A DNA stretch of 64,000 nucleotides from Tropicibacter sp. Alg240-R139. GTDB lineage: Bacteria > Pseudomonadota > Alphaproteobacteria > Rhodobacterales > Rhodobacteraceae. The notes under the pieces are model-generated. The model searched no databases. It had not been told where the DNA came from and worked only from the letters and a program-made list of their open reading frames with translations. Shown here piece by piece: positions 45,980 through 54,763 of this stretch. Position 1 is the first letter of the stretch; every line of letters starts with the position of its first letter. The stretch covers positions 349,082-413,081 of the forward strand of contig NZ_UNRA01000003.1 in NCBI RefSeq assembly GCF_900537075.1. Direction: 5' to 3'. The position numbers and the translations under genes are program-made.

Positions 45980-47071
45980 TTACTTCGCCAGCCACGCCTG
46001 GAACTTGCCATCGATGTCGTCGCGGTAGTCAGCCCAGAACTCGTAGTTGTAGAGGAACGTGTTCTGCGCGTTGTTCGGATCGGTCGGCATGTGGGGTGCC
46101 ATGTCGATACCCAACTCAGCGTGCTTGCCAACCAGCGGTGCAGATGAGGCACGTGCCGGACCGTATGAGATCCATTTGGCCTGATCCGCCAGCCGCTGTG
46201 TGTCGGTCGCGAACATGATGTAGTCCAGCGCTTGCTTTTTGCGCTCGTCGCTCAGGCCGGCCGGGATAATCCAACCGTCCAGGTCAAACACCTGCGCGTC
46301 CCAAAGCATGGCAACCGGCTGCTTCTGCTCTTCGATGACAGAGAACAGGCGACCGTTGTAGGTCGAACCCATGACAATCTCGCCGTCAGCCAGCAGCTGC
46401 GGAGTGTCGGCACCTGCAGACCACCAGATCACGTCGTCTTTGATGGTATCCAGTTTGGCCAGAGCTTTGTCTTGACCTTCCGGGGTGGCCAGAACGTCAT
46501 AGACGTCATCTTTGGCAACACCGTCACAGATCAGAGCCCACTCCATGTTGTTGATCGGACGCTTTTCCAGCGAGCGCTTGCCGGGATACGCATCGGTGTC
46601 GAAAACCGCGCAAACGCTGGTAGGGGCAGTGTCACCAACCAGGTCGGTGCGATAGCCGAATGTCGTCGAATAAACGATCTGAGGGATGAAGCAGTCAGAG
46701 ACCAGCAGGTCGCCAAAGTCGTCAGCCGCCGAGGTGCCATCGGGTGCAGGTGCCAGCATGGTGTCGGGGTCGATTTCCATCGCCAGACCTTCGTCGCACA
46801 GACGGATCGCGTCCGCCGCAACAACGTCAACTACGTCCCAGGTGACGTTGCCCGCTTCGTTCATGGCGCGCAGCTTGGCAACCGCTTCGGCCGAGCTGTC
46901 GTCGTTGATGATCGTAACACCGGACTTTGCCGAATAGGGGTCGTGGTACGCGTTTTTCTGCGATTTGGTATAAGCACCACCCCAGGATACGATTGTCATT
47001 TCCTGCGCAATTGCAGCAGGCGCAACCAGTGCCGTCGTCACTGCAAGTGCTGTGAGTTTGGTGAATTTCAT
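45980..47071 (-). CDS. Polyamine-type extracellular solute-binding protein (PotD-like)
   Basis: This 363-residue periplasmic protein has a signal peptide (about 1-22, ending APAAIAQ), then EMTIVSWGGAYTKSQKNAY, the usual N-terminal strand of the PotD/PotF group. The start at 47071 has GGAGAG; an ATG 12 bp upstream is in frame. It is the second gene of the operon and delivers ligand to the two permeases. Putrescine, spermidine or GABA are all possible ligands. Confidence 0.88.
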   Translation of the reverse strand: MKFTKLTALAVTTALVAPAAIAQEMTIVSWGGAYTKSQKNAYHDPYSAKSGVTIINDDSSAEAVAKLRAMNEAGNVTWDVVDVVAADAIRLCDEGLAMEIDPDTMLAPAPDGTSAADDFGDLLVSDCFIPQIVYSTTFGYRTDLVGDTAPTSVCAVFDTDAYPGKRSLEKRPINNMEWALICDGVAKDDVYDVLATPEGQDKALAKLDTIKDDVIWWSAGADTPQLLADGEIVMGSTYNGRLFSVIEEQKQPVAMLWDAQVFDLDGWIIPAGLSDERKKQALDYIMFATDTQRLADQAKWISYGPARASSAPLVGKHAELGIDMAPHMPTDPNNAQNTFLYNYEFWADYRDDIDGKFQAWLAK

Positions 47072-47140
47072 ATTTCTCTCCATTGTTGAACGTATATCAG
47101 GCGGCCCCGATCTGATGTCGGGGTCCGTAAAGGTTTGCGA

Positions 47141-48238
47141 TCAGGCGTCCAGCGCCCGGCAGTCTTCGGGCAGCCAACCGATCTCGATCTGAGTACCGGG
47201 TTCGTGGCGAACCTGATCGGGGGCATTCCGGGTCTTGATAACGAATTCATCGTTTCCAGCAACGCGCAGACGTGTGCGGAAAATATCGCCCATATAGATG
47301 AATTCCAGCACTTCGGCCTTGATTGTATGGGTGCCTTCTCTCAGGCGCTCCTTGTTGAATTCGACTCGCTCAGGGCGGATCGAAACGCGGGTGCGGTCAC
47401 CGACGCCGACATTGATCGGCTTTGCGTCAATCAGTTCGCCATCGTCTAGTTTGACCAACGCCACTTCGCCGTTGATTTCTTGCACGACACCCTCGAGCGT
47501 GTTGTTCTCGCCGATGAACTGCGCGACGAAACTATTGTCAGGTTCTTCATACAACTGGTCAGGTGGCGCCAGCTGCTGAATTCTGCCGTCATCGAAAACA
47601 GCGACGCGGTCCGACATTGTCATCGCTTCGGTTTGATCGTGGGTCACATAGACTGTGGTAATTCCCAGACGATGCGCCAGATCGGTAATTTCGAACTGCA
47701 TCTTTTCGCGCAGCTGCTTGTCGAGCGCGCCAAGCGGTTCGTCCATTAGAACCAGTTCCGGTTCAAACACCAACGCGCGTGCCAGAGCGATTCGCTGCTG
47801 CTGACCACCCGAAAGCTGTGCCGGTCGGCGGCCGCCAAAGGCGCCCATTTCCACCATGTCCAGCGCACGCTTCACTTTTTCCTCACGCTCGGATTTGCCC
47901 ATCTTGCGCACTTCCAAGGGAAAGCTCAGGTTTTCGGCAATCGTCATGTGCGGAAACAAGGCGTAGTTTTGGAACACCATACCGATGCCGCGCTTGTGCG
48001 GCGGGATGTTGTTGATCGACGTCCCGCCTAGGCGGATGTCGCCATGCGTTGCGGTCTCAAACCCGGCCAACATCATCAGGCAGGTTGTCTTGCCTGAACC
48101 TGACGGGCCGAGCATCGTGAGAAACTCGCCCCTTGGCATTGTGAGATTTAGATCTTTGACGACCAGAGTTTCGCCGTCATAGCTTTTTTGAACGCGCTCG
48201 AATTCAACGAACGCATCGTTGCTGGATGATGCAGTCAA
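47141..48238 (-). CDS. potA: Polyamine-type ABC transporter ATP-binding protein
   Basis: This 365-residue ATPase has Walker A GPSGSGKTT (about 45-53), the signature LSGGQQQR, Walker B LVLMDEP and the His switch VTHD; the C-terminal ~110 residues form the TOBE regulatory domain. It is the first gene of the transporter operon on the minus strand. A start 197 bp beyond the terminator of the aminotransferase suggests its own promoter at 48239-48380. Confidence 0.9.
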   Translation of the reverse strand: MTASSSNDAFVEFERVQKSYDGETLVVKDLNLTMPRGEFLTMLGPSGSGKTTCLMMLAGFETATHGDIRLGGTSINNIPPHKRGIGMVFQNYALFPHMTIAENLSFPLEVRKMGKSEREEKVKRALDMVEMGAFGGRRPAQLSGGQQQRIALARALVFEPELVLMDEPLGALDKQLREKMQFEITDLAHRLGITTVYVTHDQTEAMTMSDRVAVFDDGRIQQLAPPDQLYEEPDNSFVAQFIGENNTLEGVVQEINGEVALVKLDDGELIDAKPINVGVGDRTRVSIRPERVEFNKERLREGTHTIKAEVLEFIYMGDIFRTRLRVAGNDEFVIKTRNAPDQVRHEPGTQIEIGWLPEDCRALDA

Positions 48239-48383
48239 CGCCAGCTCCCCGAAGTTTGTTTTCCTGCGGTCTATGCCGCTTTGGGAGAAGCTTAAGCGCC
48301 GAGTTGGTTACAAAGCAACCGAATTACGACGCCCGAGAGACGCTTGCGACCATTTTGAGATCGGAATCGTCACCTCAGTTGTC

Positions 48384-48414
48384 AAAAAAGAGGCGACCAA
48401 AGGGAATGGTCGCC
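48384..48414 (-). terminator. Rho-independent terminator of the aminotransferase gene
   Basis: The perfect stem GGCGACCA / TGGTCGCC with a 7-base loop is followed on the minus strand by TCTTTTTTG, about 42 bases after the aminotransferase stop codon. It separates that gene from the potA operon on the same strand. Confidence 0.82.
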
Positions 48415-48455
48415 CCGAGAATCAGGCAATTTTGATCATCAGACCGAACGTAAGG

Positions 48456-49853
48456 TCAGGACGCGGCCTTCATCATGTCTTTTTCGAGCAGTTCGGCGTG
48501 TGCCTCATCTAGGGATTTGCGAATCCTTGCCATCATCTCATCAATGTCCGCCAGTGTCAGAATCAACGGCGGTGAAATGATCATGCGGTCGCCGACGTGA
48601 CGCATCACCAGGTTGTTAGCAAAACAGCGGTCGCGACAAATATATCCGACGGTGCCGGGCTCGGTGGCAAACTTGGCGCGGGCTGCTTTGTCCGGGGTCA
48701 GCGCAATCGATGCCATCATGCCGCAAATCATCGCCTCGCCCACAAGCGGGTGGTCCATCAGCGCTTCCCATTTTTCTTTCAGATAAGGGGCCGCCACGTC
48801 TCGGACGTGGTCGACAATGCCTTCTTCTTCGAGGATGCGCAGATTTTCCAGCGCGACGGCTGCTGCAACCGGGTGACCAGAGTAGGTGTAGCCGTGGTTG
48901 AACTCGCCTTGTGCAATCACCTCGGCCACCTCGTCACAGACAATCGAGCCACCGATCGGCGCATAACCCGAACTCAGGCCTTTGGCGATGGTCATAATGT
49001 GCGGCTTGATCCCAACGGTTTGTGATCCGAACCAATCGCCGGTCCGGCCAAAGCCGCAGATCACCTCGTCCGCGATCAACAGGATATCGTATTTGTCGCA
49101 GATGCGCTGAATTTCGGGCCAGTAGGTTTCTGGTGGGACAATTACACCGCCGGCACCCTGAATTGGTTCACCGATAAAGGCCGCGACGCGGTCTTCGCCG
49201 AGTTCCAGAATGGCCTTCTCCAGCTCTTGCGCGCGGGCCAAGCCAAAGTCTTCGGGTGAGGTATCGCCGCCTTCGGCCCACCAGTTGGGTTGATCGATAT
49301 GGTGAATATCGGGGATTGGCATGCCGCCCTGGGCGTGCATGTGCACCATGCCACCCAAGCTGCCTGAACCTACGGACGAGCCGTGGTAGGCGTTCTTGCG
49401 GCTGATGATGATATTCTTGTCAGGCTGGCCTTTGTTGCCCCAATAGGTGCGGACCATGCGGATGTTGGTGTCATTGGCTTCGGATCCGCCGGCGGCAAAG
49501 AACACGTGGTTCAGATCACCGGGTGCCAGTTCTGCCAGTTTGTTTGCAAGCGCGATGGCTGGGACGTGCGTGGTCTGGAAGAAGGTATTGTAATATGGCA
49601 GTTCGCGCATTTGGCGTGCGGCGACATCGGCCAGTTCGTCGCGACCATAGCCGATGTTGACGCACCACAAACCGGCCATGGCATCCAGGATCTCTTTGCC
49701 TTCGCTGTCGGTCAAATAGACACCTTTGGCTCGCGTGATGACGCGCGCGCCTTTTTCCGCCAACTCACCATTGGCGGTAAACGGGTGCATGTGGTGGGCG
49801 GCATCCAGAGCTTGAAGCTCGGCCGTTGGTAGGTGGTTGGTGATGGTCGACAT
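48456..49853 (-). CDS. Class III aminotransferase (putrescine/omega-amino acid:pyruvate type)
   Basis: This 465-residue PLP enzyme has the class III features: MAGLWCVNIGYGRDELADVA, FFAAGGSEANDTNIRMVRTYW, the Asp of LLIADEVICGFGRTGDWFG and the PLP lysine in MTIAKGLSSGYAPIG. The class transfers amino groups from putrescine, spermidine, GABA or beta-alanine to pyruvate. Position between two polyamine uptake systems favours a polyamine-pyruvate transaminase (SpuC-like). GAGGAG precedes ATG 49853. Confidence 0.88.
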   Translation of the reverse strand: MSTITNHLPTAELQALDAAHHMHPFTANGELAEKGARVITRAKGVYLTDSEGKEILDAMAGLWCVNIGYGRDELADVAARQMRELPYYNTFFQTTHVPAIALANKLAELAPGDLNHVFFAAGGSEANDTNIRMVRTYWGNKGQPDKNIIISRKNAYHGSSVGSGSLGGMVHMHAQGGMPIPDIHHIDQPNWWAEGGDTSPEDFGLARAQELEKAILELGEDRVAAFIGEPIQGAGGVIVPPETYWPEIQRICDKYDILLIADEVICGFGRTGDWFGSQTVGIKPHIMTIAKGLSSGYAPIGGSIVCDEVAEVIAQGEFNHGYTYSGHPVAAAVALENLRILEEEGIVDHVRDVAAPYLKEKWEALMDHPLVGEAMICGMMASIALTPDKAARAKFATEPGTVGYICRDRCFANNLVMRHVGDRMIISPPLILTLADIDEMMARIRKSLDEAHAELLEKDMMKAAS

Positions 49854-49892
49854 GATGTGGACTCCTCGCAAAAGGGCTTTGAACGCAGAATA

Positions 49893-49901
49893 TGATCAAA
49901 T
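49893..49901. promoter_or_regulatory. Candidate GntR operator upstream of the aminotransferase
   Basis: The site TGATCAAAT is 39 bp upstream of the aminotransferase ATG. The identical 9-mer lies 46 bp upstream of potF at 50698-50706, on the other side of the GntR gene. TGATCA is a common palindrome, so this is only suggestive. Confidence 0.35.
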
Positions 49902-49927
49902 TATCCTAAGTCAATCTACAAGCTGTG

Positions 49928-50608
49928 TCACGGGGCGTTCGCCAACATTCCAACCATCAGCTCCATACCCTGTTCGACGTCTTGTTCCATGGCGCGACCT
50001 GCAGCCTTGGCGTCACTATCGCGCAAGGCGTTCAACATGTCCTTGTGTCGATCGGGTAGGTTTTGCGTGCCAAATCGGCCACATACGACGCGCAGAGAGG
50101 GCCCAAACCGCAGCCACATACGGTCCGCTAAGTCCCGCATGATAGGGGCATCGGCGGCCTGGTACAGGGCCTCGTGGAAAGCGTGGTTGTGGCGCAGATA
50201 TCCGGCAACGTCACCCACCGAGATGGCCCGGTCTAGCGCGTTATCAATGGCTTCCAGCGCATCCACCTGAGCTGGTGTGATCCGAATTGCGGCCCTTCTT
50301 GCCAGCTCGGATTCAGTTGATTTTCTTACGTAAATCAACTGTTCGGCATCGTTAGCCGTCAGAACCGGGACACTTACGCGGCGATTTCCTTGAAAAATCA
50401 ACGCTCCGTCCGAGATCAACCGTCGAATCGCTTCACGTACGGGAGTCATTCCAACACCCAGCGAATCAGTCAGGCCCTGAATGGTCACGGCTTGCCCAGG
50501 AGCCATCTCGCCGAACAGAATTTGCGCCTTGAGCGTCTGATATACCTGCTCGTGGGCGGGACGTTTTTCGGTTTCCGACTTTTCGGTTGGTGCTTTATTT
50601 TTGATCAT
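49928..50608 (-). CDS. GntR family regulator with FCD domain
   Basis: This 226-residue regulator has an N-terminal winged helix (about 17-80: HEQVYQTLKAQILFGEMAPGQAVTIQGLTDSLGVGMTPVREAIRRLISDGAL) and an FCD all-helical effector domain (about 95-220) with conserved His residues (HAFHEALY, DRHKDML) that normally bind a metal. A TTG two codons upstream is an alternative start. It lies between the aminotransferase and potF and probably represses both until a polyamine or its product is present. Confidence 0.88.
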   Translation of the reverse strand: MIKNKAPTEKSETEKRPAHEQVYQTLKAQILFGEMAPGQAVTIQGLTDSLGVGMTPVREAIRRLISDGALIFQGNRRVSVPVLTANDAEQLIYVRKSTESELARRAAIRITPAQVDALEAIDNALDRAISVGDVAGYLRHNHAFHEALYQAADAPIMRDLADRMWLRFGPSLRVVCGRFGTQNLPDRHKDMLNALRDSDAKAAGRAMEQDVEQGMELMVGMLANAP

Positions 50609-50697
50609 ATTCAAGGGGCTTGACCCATTTTTTTCTACGAAGTGCCGCGTTTACGTTTGATGGAATCATAAACGCTGTTGCCGCAGAAGGCAAAACT

Positions 50698-50706
50698 TGA
50701 TCAAAT
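50698..50706. promoter_or_regulatory. Candidate GntR operator upstream of potF
   Basis: TGATCAAAT is identical to the site before the aminotransferase gene and lies at almost the same distance from the start codon (46 bp). A related TGATCAAAA overlaps the GntR start codon itself (minus strand, 50599-50605). Confidence 0.35.
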
Positions 50707-50752
50707 CTAGGCAGGCGGGAGCATACCCGCTGTCACGCAGGGAGACACTCAC

Positions 50753-51838
50753 ATGAAATTCAAGACATTGACGCTGACGGCGGTGCTGGCGCTTGCGACC
50801 TCGGCTGCCTTCGCCGAAGAGGTGCGCGTCTACAACTGGTCCGACTACATTGACGAAGAACTGCTGAGCAAGTTCGAAGAAGAAACCGGAATCAAGCTGA
50901 TCTACGACGTGTTCGACAGCAACGAGGTTCTGGAAACCAAAATGTTGGCCGGTGGGTCAGGGTATGACGTTGTGGTTCCGTCCGGCACCTTTTTGCAGCG
51001 TCAAATTCAGGCGGGGGCATTCCAGAAGCTGGACGTGTCCAAGCTGCCCAACGCAGCCAACCTGTGGGACGTGATCCAGGATCGGACGTCCGGCTATGAC
51101 CCGGACAACGCCTATTCGATCAATTACATGTGGGGCACGACTGGCCTGGGTGTGAACGTGGGCAAGGTCAAAGAAGTGCTGGGAGAAGATGCACCAATCG
51201 GCGACATGGATTTGGTGCTTAAACCCGAGAATATGGAGAAACTGGCCTCGTGCGGGGTGCATTTCCTGGACGCGCCGTCTGAAATGATCCCGATGGTGTT
51301 GCAATACCTGGGCGAAGATCCCGATAGCCACGACAAGGATGTGATCGCCAAGGCCGAGCCCATTTTGTCCGCCGTCCGTCCCCATATCCAAAAATTCCAC
51401 AGCTCAGAATACATCAACGCGCTGGCCAATGGGGACATCTGCGTCGCTGTGGGGTGGTCAGGTGACATCCTGCAGGCCCGCGACCGCGCGGCCGAGGCCG
51501 ACAATGGGGTCGAGATCGCTTACAATGCCTTCTCACAAGGCTCACTAATGTGGTTCGATCAGATGGCTATCCCCGTGGATGCTCCTAATCCGGATGCGGC
51601 GCACAAGTTCCTGAACTTCATCTTGGACGCGGAGAACATGGCCGCAGCGTCGAACTATGTCTACTACGCCAACGGCAACAAAGCGTCTCAGCCGCTTTTG
51701 GAATCCGACGTGATCGACGACCCCGCAATCTATCCGGATGAGGCGACGATGCAGAACCTCTACATCACGACGCCTTACCCGGCCAAAACCCAGCGGGTTG
51801 TGACCCGTCTGTGGACCAAGGTCAAATCGGGCACCTGA
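50753..51838 (+). CDS. potF: Putrescine-type periplasmic binding protein
   Basis: This 361-residue protein has a signal peptide (about 1-21), then EEVRVYNWSDYIDEELLSKFEEETGI, the PotF/PotD opening, and YDVVVPSGTFLQRQIQAGAFQKLD. Near the C-terminus, NGNKAS and ITTPYPAKTQRVVTRLWTKVKSG also match PotF. GGGAGA precedes the ATG. It heads the potFGHI operon and is followed by a terminator-like attenuator. Confidence 0.92.
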   Translation: MKFKTLTLTAVLALATSAAFAEEVRVYNWSDYIDEELLSKFEEETGIKLIYDVFDSNEVLETKMLAGGSGYDVVVPSGTFLQRQIQAGAFQKLDVSKLPNAANLWDVIQDRTSGYDPDNAYSINYMWGTTGLGVNVGKVKEVLGEDAPIGDMDLVLKPENMEKLASCGVHFLDAPSEMIPMVLQYLGEDPDSHDKDVIAKAEPILSAVRPHIQKFHSSEYINALANGDICVAVGWSGDILQARDRAAEADNGVEIAYNAFSQGSLMWFDQMAIPVDAPNPDAAHKFLNFILDAENMAAASNYVYYANGNKASQPLLESDVIDDPAIYPDEATMQNLYITTPYPAKTQRVVTRLWTKVKSGT

Positions 51839-51850
51839 TTTGAGACAAAC

Positions 51851-51884
51851 AAACGGCCGGTCGATATTGCCCGGCCGTTTTTGG
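51851..51884 (+). terminator. Terminator or attenuator between potF and potG
   Basis: A 10-bp perfect stem AAACGGCCGG / CCGGCCGTTT with a 10-base loop is followed by TTTGG, 12 bases after the potF stop. It would give more PotF than membrane and ATPase components by partial read-through. Confidence 0.8.
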
Positions 51885-51915
51885 TTAAACTGCTAGACCG
51901 GAATAATCGGGACCT

Positions 51916-53055
51916 ATGGGGGATATCGTGAGTTCAACCGTTTTTGAGCCGTGGGAAGATGCCCGGGCTGAACCGCTGATCCGTTTTCGAAATGTCACAA
52001 AAAGGTTTGGATCGTTTACGGCGATCGATAACCTGACATTAGACATCTACGAGAAAGAGTTTTTTGCTCTTCTCGGCCCATCAGGTTGCGGCAAAACCAC
52101 CATGATGCGTATGTTGGCAGGATTTGAACATCCGACCGAAGGCAGCATCGAGCTTGCAGGTCGGGACATCGCAAACGTTCCTCCAAACAAACGCGCAGTG
52201 AACATGATGTTCCAGTCTTACGCGCTGTTTCCGCACCTGAATATTTGGGACAATATCGCCTTTGGCCTGCGTCGCGACAAATTGCCGAAACTCGACCTTG
52301 AGGCGCGGGTCGAAGAGATGCTCAAATTGACCCGGTTGGAAAAATTTGCCACGCGCAAACCGCATCAGATCTCGGGCGGGCAACGTCAGCGTGTGGCCCT
52401 GGCGCGGTCGTTGGCAAAAGCACCCAAGCTGTTGTTGCTAGACGAGCCCCTTGGCGCGTTGGACAAAAAACTGCGTCAGGATACGCAGTTTGAATTGATG
52501 GATATCCAAGAGAAAACCGGCACCACCTTCGTGATCGTGACACACGATCAGGAAGAAGCGATGACTGTGGCCAGCCGCGTAGCTGTCATGGACGAAGGCC
52601 GCTTAATACAGGTGGCCACGCCGGATCGGATTTATGAGAACCCGGAATCGGTTTATGTCGCTGATTTCATTGGGGATGTGAATATCATCCAAGGTCGTAC
52701 ATCGGCTGTGGGTGATGACACCTATAGCATTGAATGGGCCGAGGGGCAGAGACAGTTGAATGCAACATCAGCTACCTCGTTTGACAATGGACAAACCTGC
52801 CATCTGGCGATTCGCCCTGAAAAGGTGACCATCACCTCGGACCGTCCAGAGGATGCCGACAATGCGGTGCAGGGGCGCGTTCATGACATCGCTTATCTGG
52901 GCAATCTTTCAACTTACTATGTCGAACTGCCCAACGGCACGATCATTAAGGCGCAGACGGCCAATACGCGTCGCATTTCACGCCGCAGTTTCACATGGGA
53001 AGACCCGGTCTGGCTGTCCTGGACGGCCACTGCCGGCGTCTTGTTGGCAAATTGA
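51916..53055 (+). CDS. potG: Putrescine ABC transporter ATP-binding protein
   Basis: This 379-residue ATPase has Walker A GPSGCGKTT, the signature ISGGQRQR, Walker B LLLLDEP and VTHD, followed by a C-terminal TOBE domain. A GTG at 51928 with GGGGGA upstream is a possible alternative to ATG 51916. The stop overlaps the potH start (TTGATG). Confidence 0.92.
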   Translation: MGDIVSSTVFEPWEDARAEPLIRFRNVTKRFGSFTAIDNLTLDIYEKEFFALLGPSGCGKTTMMRMLAGFEHPTEGSIELAGRDIANVPPNKRAVNMMFQSYALFPHLNIWDNIAFGLRRDKLPKLDLEARVEEMLKLTRLEKFATRKPHQISGGQRQRVALARSLAKAPKLLLLDEPLGALDKKLRQDTQFELMDIQEKTGTTFVIVTHDQEEAMTVASRVAVMDEGRLIQVATPDRIYENPESVYVADFIGDVNIIQGRTSAVGDDTYSIEWAEGQRQLNATSATSFDNGQTCHLAIRPEKVTITSDRPEDADNAVQGRVHDIAYLGNLSTYYVELPNGTIIKAQTANTRRISRRSFTWEDPVWLSWTATAGVLLAN

Positions 53056-53945
53056 TGCGGCGCGCTGTCCTGATCGCCATTCCTTACGCCTGGCTGCTGG
53101 CGTTGTTTTTGGTGCCCTTTGGAATCGTCCTGAAAATCTCGCTCAGCGATACGGCCATCGCGATCCCGCCCTATGTCCCGACACTTGATCTGGCCGAAGG
53201 GTGGACCGGTTTCCGTACTTTTCTGTCAGAGCTGGATTTTGAAAACTTCGTCTGGCTGACCGAGGATGATCTGTATTGGAAAGCGTACCTGAGCAGTTTC
53301 AAGATTGCCCTGATCGCAACTTTCTTCACCCTGTTGGTCGGCTATCCCATGGCCTACGGTATGGCGCGCGCGCCTCAAGAATGGCGCCCGACACTGATGA
53401 TGTTGGTTATCTTGCCGTTCTGGACCTCGTTCCTGATCCGGGTTTACGCGTGGATGGGCATCTTGAGCAACGAGGGGTTCTTGAACCAGATCCTGCTGTG
53501 GCTGGGTGTGATCTCCGAGCCGCTCACGCTTCTCAACACGAACAAGGCCGTCTACATCGGCATCGTTTACACCTATCTGCCCTTCATGATCCTGCCGATC
53601 TATGCGGCGCTTGACCGTCTGGATGGTTCGCTGATCGAAGCCGCCGAAGACCTTGGTTGCTCGCGGTTGCAAGCGTTCTGGTTGGTGACCATTCCCCTGT
53701 CCCGACCAGGGATCATCGCGGGGTCGTTCCTGGTCTTCATCCCTGTGTTGGGTGAGTTCGTTATCCCCTCGCTTTTGGGCGGGTCGGGCACGCTGATGAT
53801 CGGCAAGGTTCTGTGGGAAGAGTTCTTTTCCAATCGCGACTGGCCGGTCGCAAGTGCGGTGGCCGTAGTGCTGCTTTTGATCCTGGTGATCCCGATCGTG
53901 CTGTTCCAGCGCAACCAGCAGAAACAGGCGGAGGCAGAGCAATGA
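53055..53945 (+). CDS. potH: Putrescine ABC transporter permease
   Basis: This 296-residue permease has six main hydrophobic segments and the EAA loop LIEAAEDLGCSRLQAFWLVTIPLSRPG (about residues 197-220). The frame is open further upstream, but the ATG at 53055 overlaps the potG stop and begins MRRAVLIAIPYAWLLALFLVPF, the normal start. It is coupled to potI (ATGA). Confidence 0.92.
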   Translation: MRRAVLIAIPYAWLLALFLVPFGIVLKISLSDTAIAIPPYVPTLDLAEGWTGFRTFLSELDFENFVWLTEDDLYWKAYLSSFKIALIATFFTLLVGYPMAYGMARAPQEWRPTLMMLVILPFWTSFLIRVYAWMGILSNEGFLNQILLWLGVISEPLTLLNTNKAVYIGIVYTYLPFMILPIYAALDRLDGSLIEAAEDLGCSRLQAFWLVTIPLSRPGIIAGSFLVFIPVLGEFVIPSLLGGSGTLMIGKVLWEEFFSNRDWPVASAVAVVLLLILVIPIVLFQRNQQKQAEAEQ

Positions 53946-54760
53946 CCCGATTGAGTTGGTTCAACGTCGTTTCGCTGACGCTTGGGTTTGCGTTCCTGTA
54001 CATCCCCATGTTGATCCTCATCATCTTCAGCTTCAATGAAAGCAAGCTGGTGACGGTTTGGGCCGGGTTTTCGACCAAATGGTACGGCGAGCTGATGCAG
54101 AACGAGGCCTTTTTGAACGCGGCTTGGGTCACGGTCAAAGTGGCGGTGATGTCATCGACCCTGGCAACCGTTCTGGGAACGATGGCAGCCTACGTGATGG
54201 TTCGGGGTGGACGTTTCATGGGCCGGACTCTGTTCTCCGGCATGATCTATGCACCGCTGGTGATGCCCGAAGTGATCACTGGTCTATCTCTCTTGCTGCT
54301 GTTCATCGGGATCGGGTTGGACCGCGGCGTGCTGACAATCGTACTGGCCCATACGACATTTTCGATGTGCTATGTTTCTGTAGTGGTCTCCTCGCGTTTG
54401 GTAACCTTTGATCGCTCTCTAGAAGAAGCGGCGCTTGATTTGGGGTGTTCACCATCTGAGGCGTTTCGTCTTGTGACCTTGCCGATTATCGCGCCCGCTG
54501 TGATTTCCGGCTGGCTCTTGGCGTTTACTCTGTCACTGGATGATCTGGTGATCGCATCGTTTGCTTCGGGTCCGTCGGCGACCACGCTGCCGATCAAGAT
54601 ATTCTCGGCCGTGCGCCTGGGAGTTTCACCCGAAATCAATGCTCTTTCGACGCTTATGATTGCAGTGGTGACCGTTGGGGTGATCACAGCGTCTCTGGTC
54701 AGCAAGCGCGCAATGGTGCGTCAAAAGCAAGAGGAGCAGGCGGCGGCAAGGGTCACCTGA
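53942..54760 (+). CDS. potI: Putrescine ABC transporter permease
   Basis: This 272-residue permease has an N-terminal helix (FLYIPMLILIIFSFNESK, a PotI/PotC hallmark) and the EAA loop LEEAALDLGCSPSEAFRLVTLPIIAP. It is the last gene of the potFGHI operon. The convergent kinase-like gene ends 3 bp after its stop. Confidence 0.92.
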   Translation: MTRLSWFNVVSLTLGFAFLYIPMLILIIFSFNESKLVTVWAGFSTKWYGELMQNEAFLNAAWVTVKVAVMSSTLATVLGTMAAYVMVRGGRFMGRTLFSGMIYAPLVMPEVITGLSLLLLFIGIGLDRGVLTIVLAHTTFSMCYVSVVVSSRLVTFDRSLEEAALDLGCSPSEAFRLVTLPIIAPAVISGWLLAFTLSLDDLVIASFASGPSATTLPIKIFSAVRLGVSPEINALSTLMIAVVTVGVITASLVSKRAMVRQKQEEQAAARVT

Positions 54761-54763
54761 TCC

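Noticed and set aside
48431-48438. A further TGATCAAA site before the potA operon
   Set aside because: It lies about 190 bp upstream of potA and within the 3' flank of the aminotransferase, before its terminator, so it is not at a promoter position.
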